Below, piece after piece: positions 14,218 to 18,059 of a DNA stretch of 18,059 nt; the first letter of the stretch is position 1; every line of letters starts with the position of its first letter. The notes beneath the pieces were generated by a model that was not told the origin of the DNA, ran no database searches, and worked only from the letters and a program-made list of their open reading frames with translations. Source of the stretch: an uncultured Rubellimicrobium sp. (GTDB taxonomy: Bacteria; Pseudomonadota; Alphaproteobacteria; Rhodobacterales; Rhodobacteraceae); contig CADCUU010000103.1 of NCBI GenBank assembly GCA_902805995.1, positions 1-18,059 on the forward strand, read 5' to 3'. Position numbers and translations under genes: made by a program.

Positions 14218-15449
14218 TGGGGTCTCCCGAAGCGTGCGGGCGAGAAGGGTTTCAGGTCGATGGCGGGCGTCTGCCCAGTCAACAGATCGGCCACGAGTTC
14301 GGCCGTGCCGGCGGACTGCGTGAGACCCAGATGGCCGTGGCCGAACGCGCAGATCACGTCGGGGCGGCCCGGCAGCGGGCCGACTGCCGGAAGGCTGTCC
14401 GGCAGCGAGGGCCGGAAGCCCATCCACTGCTTGCCGCCCTCGGTCCGCAGACCTGGCAGGAAGCGCGCGGCCTTGGTCAACATCGCCTCGGCTCGAGCAA
14501 AGTTCGGCGGCAGGTCGAGTCCGCCGAGTTCCACCGCCCCACCCACCCGCAGACCGGAGGTGAGTTTTGAGACAACGAAGCCGTGCCCTTCAAACGTGAT
14601 GTGCACGCGCAGGTCGAAGGCGTCGGCTGGAAGCGTGGTGTTGTAGCCCCGCTCCGTCTCGAGCGGGATACGAACTCCGGCCGTCCGCGCCAGCCGATGC
14701 GAGAAGGCCCCCGCCGCCAGCACTACACGGCCTTGCATGCGGCCGGCAGAAGTCTCCACACCGTCGGGGGTGAGCGACCGGACCTCCGCGATGACGATCT
14801 GCCCGCCTTTCGCGCGCACCCGTTCGGCCAAGGCGAGTGTGTAATCCTTGGGGTCGCTGATCGAGTACCAACTGGGCGTGAAGGTCGCATGCGTGAAGCG
14901 CGGCGACAGGCCGGGTTGGACTTCGGCAATCTCCTCGCCCCGGAGGTGGCGGAATGCGATCCCGTGCTCCTCCCTTACCGCCCAGGAGGGCAGCGAGGCG
15001 CCCCAAGCTCCCTCCCCTTCATAGACCTGGAGCTGCCCGTCCCGGCGTAGCATCCCCATCAGCCCCTCCCGTTCGAGAGAGGCCTCGAGCGCCGACTTGG
15101 AGAGGTCCATGAGCGCGGTCTGCGCAACAGTTGAGGCCCTCACCCGCGCGGGCCAGCTCGCCCGCCAGAAGCGCAGCATCCAGGGCGCGATCCTGTGGAC
15201 GTAGCGCGGCGGCACGGTGAGGGGCCCGAGTGGGTCGAGCAGCCACTTGGGCGCCTGCCGGATAATCCGGGGCGAGGCCAGCGGGAAGATGTCGGTAAAG
15301 GCGAAAGCGCCAGCGTTCCCTGCCGAGGCGCCGGCCGCAGGCCCCTCTCGGTCGATGACCCGGACCCTCAGGCCGCGCGCCTGAGCAGCCAGCGCTGCTG
15401 AGAGGCCGATCACGCCGGCCCCCACGACCATCACGTCCGGGGAGCCCAT
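14214..15449 (-). CDS. FAD-dependent D-amino-acid dehydrogenase, probably cis-4-hydroxy-D-proline dehydrogenase
   Basis: This is a 411-residue DadA/DAO-type flavoprotein. The N-terminus has the FAD-binding Rossmann fold (VMVVGAGVIGLSAAL, residues 6-20) with the ribose-binding acid at VIDRE. The C-terminal part carries GFRPSLPDSLPAVGP and FGHGHLGLTQSAGTAELVAD, the usual second FAD contact of this family. Placed directly before the 4-hydroxyproline epimerase, it should oxidise cis-4-hydroxy-D-proline to pyrroline-4-hydroxy-2-carboxylate and pass electrons to the respiratory chain. The general D-amino-acid dehydrogenase role cannot be excluded from sequence. The ATG starts immediately after the ATPase stop (zero spacing), and the stop overlaps the epimerase start by 4 bp. 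Confidence 0.85.
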   Translation of the reverse strand: MGSPDVMVVGAGVIGLSAALAAQARGLRVRVIDREGPAAGASAGNAGAFAFTDIFPLASPRIIRQAPKWLLDPLGPLTVPPRYVHRIAPWMLRFWRASWPARVRASTVAQTALMDLSKSALEASLEREGLMGMLRRDGQLQVYEGEGAWGASLPSWAVREEHGIAFRHLRGEEIAEVQPGLSPRFTHATFTPSWYSISDPKDYTLALAERVRAKGGQIVIAEVRSLTPDGVETSAGRMQGRVVLAAGAFSHRLARTAGVRIPLETERGYNTTLPADAFDLRVHITFEGHGFVVSKLTSGLRVGGAVELGGLDLPPNFARAEAMLTKAARFLPGLRTEGGKQWMGFRPSLPDSLPAVGPLPGRPDVICAFGHGHLGLTQSAGTAELVADLLTGQTPAIDLKPFSPARFGRPQ

Positions 15450-16172
15450 TCAACGCACGTTTGACAGGAACTTCCGCGTCTCAGAGTTCTGAGACGCACC
15501 AAAGATCTGCTCGGGCGGGCCGATCTCGGCAATGACGCCCTGGTGGAAGAAGGCGACCCGCTTCGACACGTCGCGGGCGAAGCTCATCTCGTGCGTGACG
15601 CAGATCATGGTCATGCCTTCCTCGGCCAGCATCTTGAGGGTGTCGAGCACCTCGCCCACGAGTTGGGGATCGAGCGCCGAGGTCACCTCGTCGAAGAGCA
15701 TATAGGACGGGGACATGGCCAGCGCCCGGGCAATCGCCATCCTTTGCTGCTGCCCTCCCGACAGGCGCCCGGGATAGACCTTGAGTTTGTCGGCGAGACC
15801 CACATGGGTCAGTTGCCGCACCGCAACCTCCTCGGCCTGAGCCTTGGGCATTCCCAACACCTTTCGTGGCGCGAGTGTTACGTTCTCCAGCACTGTCAGA
15901 TGCGGGAATGCGTTCCATTGCTGGAAAACGATGCCCACCTTGCGCCGCAACTTGTTGAGATCGGTGCCTCGGGCATGGACTTCGGTTCCGTCGATCAGGA
16001 TGCGGCCGGCGTTGATATCCTCAAGGCCGTTGATGCAGGTCAGGAGAGTGGACTTGCCCGACCCGGATCCACCGATGATCGAGACAACCTCACCATTGTT
16101 CACCGTCAGGCTTACGCCTTTCAGCACCTCGAGCGCACCGAAGGATTTGTGGACGTTCTCGATCTCAATCAT
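15450..16172 (-). CDS. polar amino-acid ABC transporter ATP-binding protein (GlnQ/HisP type)
   Basis: This is a 240-residue cytoplasmic ATPase that powers import through the two permeases upstream. The motifs are complete: Walker A GSGSGKST (35-42), Q-loop Gln84 (VFQQWNAFPH), signature LSGGQQQR (137-144), Walker B YMLFDE (157-162) with TSALDP, and H-loop His194 (VTHEM). Length and sequence are those of the glutamine/histidine/polar amino-acid class. The start is set at 16172 (MIEIENVHKSFG), the usual N-terminus, which overlaps the end of the permease gene by 8 bp; a start at 16214 would add 14 residues not typical of the family. In this operon the substrate is probably hydroxyproline or betaine-like imino acids. 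Confidence 0.92.
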   Translation of the reverse strand: MIEIENVHKSFGALEVLKGVSLTVNNGEVVSIIGGSGSGKSTLLTCINGLEDINAGRILIDGTEVHARGTDLNKLRRKVGIVFQQWNAFPHLTVLENVTLAPRKVLGMPKAQAEEVAVRQLTHVGLADKLKVYPGRLSGGQQQRMAIARALAMSPSYMLFDEVTSALDPQLVGEVLDTLKMLAEEGMTMICVTHEMSFARDVSKRVAFFHQGVIAEIGPPEQIFGASQNSETRKFLSNVR

Positions 16173-16818
16173 TCTCGCGCCACCTGCGTTCGAGACGGCC
16201 CCCGAGGCGGGCAATGGGGAAGCTCAGGAGGAAGTAGATCGCGCCCGCGACCGACAGGATGAAGAGCGGCTCCTGGAGCCGCGTAATGAGCACCTGCGAG
16301 GCGCGCAGGAGTTCTATGATGCCGAGCCAGAGGACCAGCGCAGAGTCCTTCATAACTCCGAGCGTGAGGCCGATCCAACTTGGCAGGGCGACCCGCAGGC
16401 CCATGGGGAAGACGATATTAGCCATGTCCTGCCGCCAGGTGAGGCCGAGAGAGCGCGCGGCGCGCCGTGTGGTCTGGGGCACCGCGTCGATGGCACCGCG
16501 CACGATCTCGGTCGCATAGGCCGAGGTGTAGAGCGACAGGATCACGCAGGAGGTCACGAAGGGTGACCAGCCCCAACCGGCGATGGCCTGGAAGGCATTG
16601 CCGAGGATGAGCTGAATCAGCAGCGGCACCGAGCGGAAGACGTCGAGGAAAAAGATCAGCGGGAACAAGACCCAGGCACTGAACTGCGTGCGCAAGATGC
16701 CGAACAAAAGGCCAAGGAGCGTCCCCCCTAGGACCGCGATGGCGGTGACGGCGATCGTGATAAGCGCGCCTTGGGCGAGGAAGAGGAGGTCGTTCAGGGT
16801 GAGGGCGGTCTCGAACAT
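16165..16818 (-). CDS. amino-acid ABC transporter permease (second subunit)
   Basis: This is a 217-residue inner-membrane permease of the His/Glu/Gln/Arg/opine class. Hydrophobic segments are visible at about 15-42, 50-72, 84-98 and 182-205. The EAA loop that contacts the ATPase reads AVPQTTRRAARSLGLTWRQD, then the membrane-facing IVFPMGLRVALPSW (about 112-147). It forms a heterodimer with the neighbouring permease. The start at ATG 16818 has a GAGGGG-type ribosome binding site overlapping the previous gene's end; the gap is 10 bp. The 3' end overlaps the ATPase gene by 8 bp. Confidence 0.92.
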   Translation of the reverse strand: MFETALTLNDLLFLAQGALITIAVTAIAVLGGTLLGLLFGILRTQFSAWVLFPLIFFLDVFRSVPLLIQLILGNAFQAIAGWGWSPFVTSCVILSLYTSAYATEIVRGAIDAVPQTTRRAARSLGLTWRQDMANIVFPMGLRVALPSWIGLTLGVMKDSALVLWLGIIELLRASQVLITRLQEPLFILSVAGAIYFLLSFPIARLGGRLERRWREND

Positions 16819-16828
16819 CGATGTCCCC

Positions 16829-17494
16829 TCAGTACCGGAACAGGCGCCAGGAGAGGAGGCGCGCCCCGCCCACCACCGCCTTGGCGATCAGGTAGTAGAG
16901 CACGGCCGCCAGTGCGAAGAGCTCGAAGGTGCGAAAGGTGCGGGAGTTGAGGTCCTGCGTCACCCCCGTGAGGTCGGTTGCCATGCCCACCGTCACGCCT
17001 AGAGAAGTCATTAGGATCGCCCAGACCATCTGGTTGGTGAGCGGCGGGAAGCTGATGCGGAACATCTGCGGCATGACAATCAGGCGGAACGCCTGCGCCG
17101 GGCCCATCCCGAGCGATCGGCCCGCCCGTGCCTGGGTGGCAGGAATCGCACGCAGAGCGCCGCGGAAACTCTCGGAGAGGTAGCCCGCGTTGTTGAAGGT
17201 GATGCCCGCAAGAAGCGCCGTATAGGGGTCGAGGTAAAGGCCGATTCCGGCCAGTCCGAAATGGGCCATGTAGATCTGGAACAGCGCAGGGGTGTTGCGC
17301 GCGACCTCGACCCAGGCAGTCGCAGGGATGCGCAGCCAGCGGGAGGAGGCGTCCCGCATGACCGCGAGAAGGACCGCGATCGCGACCCCGATCACCATGG
17401 ACAGGACAGCGATCTGGAGCGTGACGAGCGCGCCCTCAAGCATTTGCGGCAAAGCCCGGAAGGCCTGCCGCCACTGGAACGTGTACTCGAACAT
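16829..17494 (-). CDS. amino-acid ABC transporter permease (first subunit)
   Basis: This is a 221-residue inner-membrane permease of the polar amino-acid class. Hydrophobic segments lie at about 20-46, 60-80, 88-104 and 160-205. The N-terminal FEYTFQWRQAFRALPQMLEG is typical of this class. The EAA loop reads AIPATQARAGRSLGMGPAQA, then FRLIVMPQ (about 116-143). It pairs with the 217-aa permease downstream. A strong AGGAGG ribosome binding site sits upstream of the ATG at 17494, so it may be translated well despite the hairpin that separates it from the binding-protein gene. Confidence 0.92.
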   Translation of the reverse strand: MFEYTFQWRQAFRALPQMLEGALVTLQIAVLSMVIGVAIAVLLAVMRDASSRWLRIPATAWVEVARNTPALFQIYMAHFGLAGIGLYLDPYTALLAGITFNNAGYLSESFRGALRAIPATQARAGRSLGMGPAQAFRLIVMPQMFRISFPPLTNQMVWAILMTSLGVTVGMATDLTGVTQDLNSRTFRTFELFALAAVLYYLIAKAVVGGARLLSWRLFRY

Positions 17495-17521
17495 CGCAGG
17501 CCTCCTCCTCTCAGCCGTGAC

Positions 17522-17548
17522 GGGACAGGGGCCCGAAGGCCCCTGCCC
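17522..17548 (-). promoter_or_regulatory. hairpin between binding-protein and permease genes
   Basis: Perfect 8-bp arms, CAGGGGCC (17526-17533) and GGCCCCTG (17538-17545), enclose a 4-nt loop, extended by GGG/CCC (17522-17524 and 17546-17548) with a one-base bulge. It lies in the 60-bp gap after the binding-protein stop. No T-run follows on the minus strand, so it is probably an mRNA-stabilising or partial attenuation structure that lets the binding protein outnumber the membrane subunits, as in other binding-protein operons. Confidence 0.6.
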
Positions 17549-17554
17549 TTCGGA

Positions 17555-18059
17555 TCAGCGGTAGACGCCAGGCACTGTGAGGTCGGGGGCTTCGCCGGTG
17601 CCCACCCAGGTGTCGTAGAGTTCCTGGTAGCGACCCGTGCGGACCTGCTGGTTGACGAAGAGGTCGAGATAATCCAGCAGCCCGTGCTCGTTGCGCAGCG
17701 CGATGAGGGCCACGTAGTCCACGAGATAGGGTGCCTCGCCTGCGATGGTCAGGCCCTCGTACTGGCCACTCGCCACGATGGCGGCGGCCACGGTGTTGGT
17801 GACAGCTGTCGCCTCGATCTGGCCCTGCGAGAGCGCCAGAAATACGTCAGCCTGGGACTGATAGGGTCTGAACTCGCCCGAGCCCCACTCAGTGACGTCT
17901 TCCTCAAGGGCAATCCCCTCGAAGGTGCCAGCCACCGAGCCCACGGTGCGGCCAGCAAGGTCCTCGTAAGCGGCGATGCCAGTGTCCTCGCGCGTGAGGA
18001 CGACGTTTGTGAAGGCGAAGTAGGGGATCGAGAAGCCGACGGTCTTGGCGCGCTCAAGC
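17555..18059 (-). CDS. amino-acid ABC transporter substrate-binding protein (N-terminus outside window)
   Basis: These are the C-terminal 167 residues of a periplasmic family-3 solute-binding protein; the start and signal peptide lie beyond the right edge. The segment ERAKTVGFSIPYFAFTNVVL, then TREDTGIAAYEDLAGRTVGS, then VAGTFEG is the classic hinge and second lobe of polar amino-acid binding proteins, and the C-terminus (GRYQELYDTWVGTGEAPDLT) is likewise typical. A GTG at 17942-17944 is inside the gene and is not the start. As the first visible gene of the minus-strand operon it defines the substrate; the enzymes behind it suggest hydroxyproline. The promoter lies outside the window. Confidence 0.9.
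   Translation of the reverse strand, partial: LERAKTVGFSIPYFAFTNVVLTREDTGIAAYEDLAGRTVGSVAGTFEGIALEEDVTEWGSGEFRPYQSQADVFLALSQGQIEATAVTNTVAAAIVASGQYEGLTIAGEAPYLVDYVALIALRNEHGLLDYLDLFVNQQVRTGRYQELYDTWVGTGEAPDLTVPGVYR

Noticed and set aside
13234..14646. A 470-residue plus-strand frame opposite the epimerase
   Set aside because: Antisense to a confidently recognised enzyme with complete catalytic motifs. High GC opens the opposite strand.
1..18059. tRNA, rRNA or an att site in a tRNA gene that could serve as the recombinase target
   Set aside because: No tRNA-like cloverleaf or rRNA segment was noticed by eye. A dedicated search was not possible here, so this is absence by inspection only.

Overview
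The window looks like a high-GC alphaproteobacterial chromosome or large plasmid, most likely from the Rhodobacterales. That guess rests on base composition, codon use and the style of the transporter and catabolic proteins; there is no rRNA, tRNA or housekeeping marker to confirm it. Two blocks face each other. Plus-strand genes of mobile or unknown type fill about 1-9.9 kb. A minus-strand catabolic operon fills about 10.5-18.06 kb and runs off the right edge.

Left block. The window opens inside the 3' end of a DUF1349-type gene (1-249). About 900 bp without a convincing gene follow. They hold a pyrimidine-rich tract, a 7-bp-arm palindrome and four tandem 21-bp repeats (541-705). Next come a 219-aa protein of unknown function (1158-1817, TTG start), a 92-aa helix-turn-helix protein of excisionase type (1961-2239), and a spacer with two pairs of TGTCGCC repeats (2330-2397). 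Two adjacent tyrosine recombinases follow, of 754 aa and 480 aa (2522-4786 and 4790-6232). Each keeps a full set of candidate catalytic residues, so this looks like an intact dual-recombinase mobility module.

Middle block (6418-9943). Six short plus-strand genes follow, with no confident family match. Two are tandem diverged paralogues (6998-7429 and 7628-8089). The last (9488-9943) resembles the N-terminal region of type I restriction R subunits in outline, but without the nuclease residues. The spacers carry strong inverted repeats, two of which share a CTGGA...TCCAG core. This is probably cargo or accessory genes of the mobile element. A decayed IS701-like transposase fragment (about 10190-10450) lies between it and the next block.

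Right block (minus strand, read right to left). The order is amino-acid-type ABC substrate-binding protein (partial), two permeases, ATPase, FAD-dependent D-amino-acid/D-hydroxyproline dehydrogenase, 4-hydroxyproline 2-epimerase (Cys/Cys), fused aconitase X (cis-3-hydroxy-L-proline dehydratase type), and a second proline-racemase-family protein of trans-3-hydroxyproline-dehydratase type. The genes are tightly packed, with 4-bp ATGA overlaps at two junctions. Together they suggest uptake of hydroxyprolines and entry of the 4-, cis-3- and trans-3-hydroxy isomers into catabolism. The later enzymes (pyrroline-4-hydroxy-2-carboxylate deaminase, ketoglutarate semialdehyde dehydrogenase, pyrroline-2-carboxylate reductase) are not in the window. 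The last enzyme has Ser and Thr where the family's two catalytic Cys would be, which is unusual.
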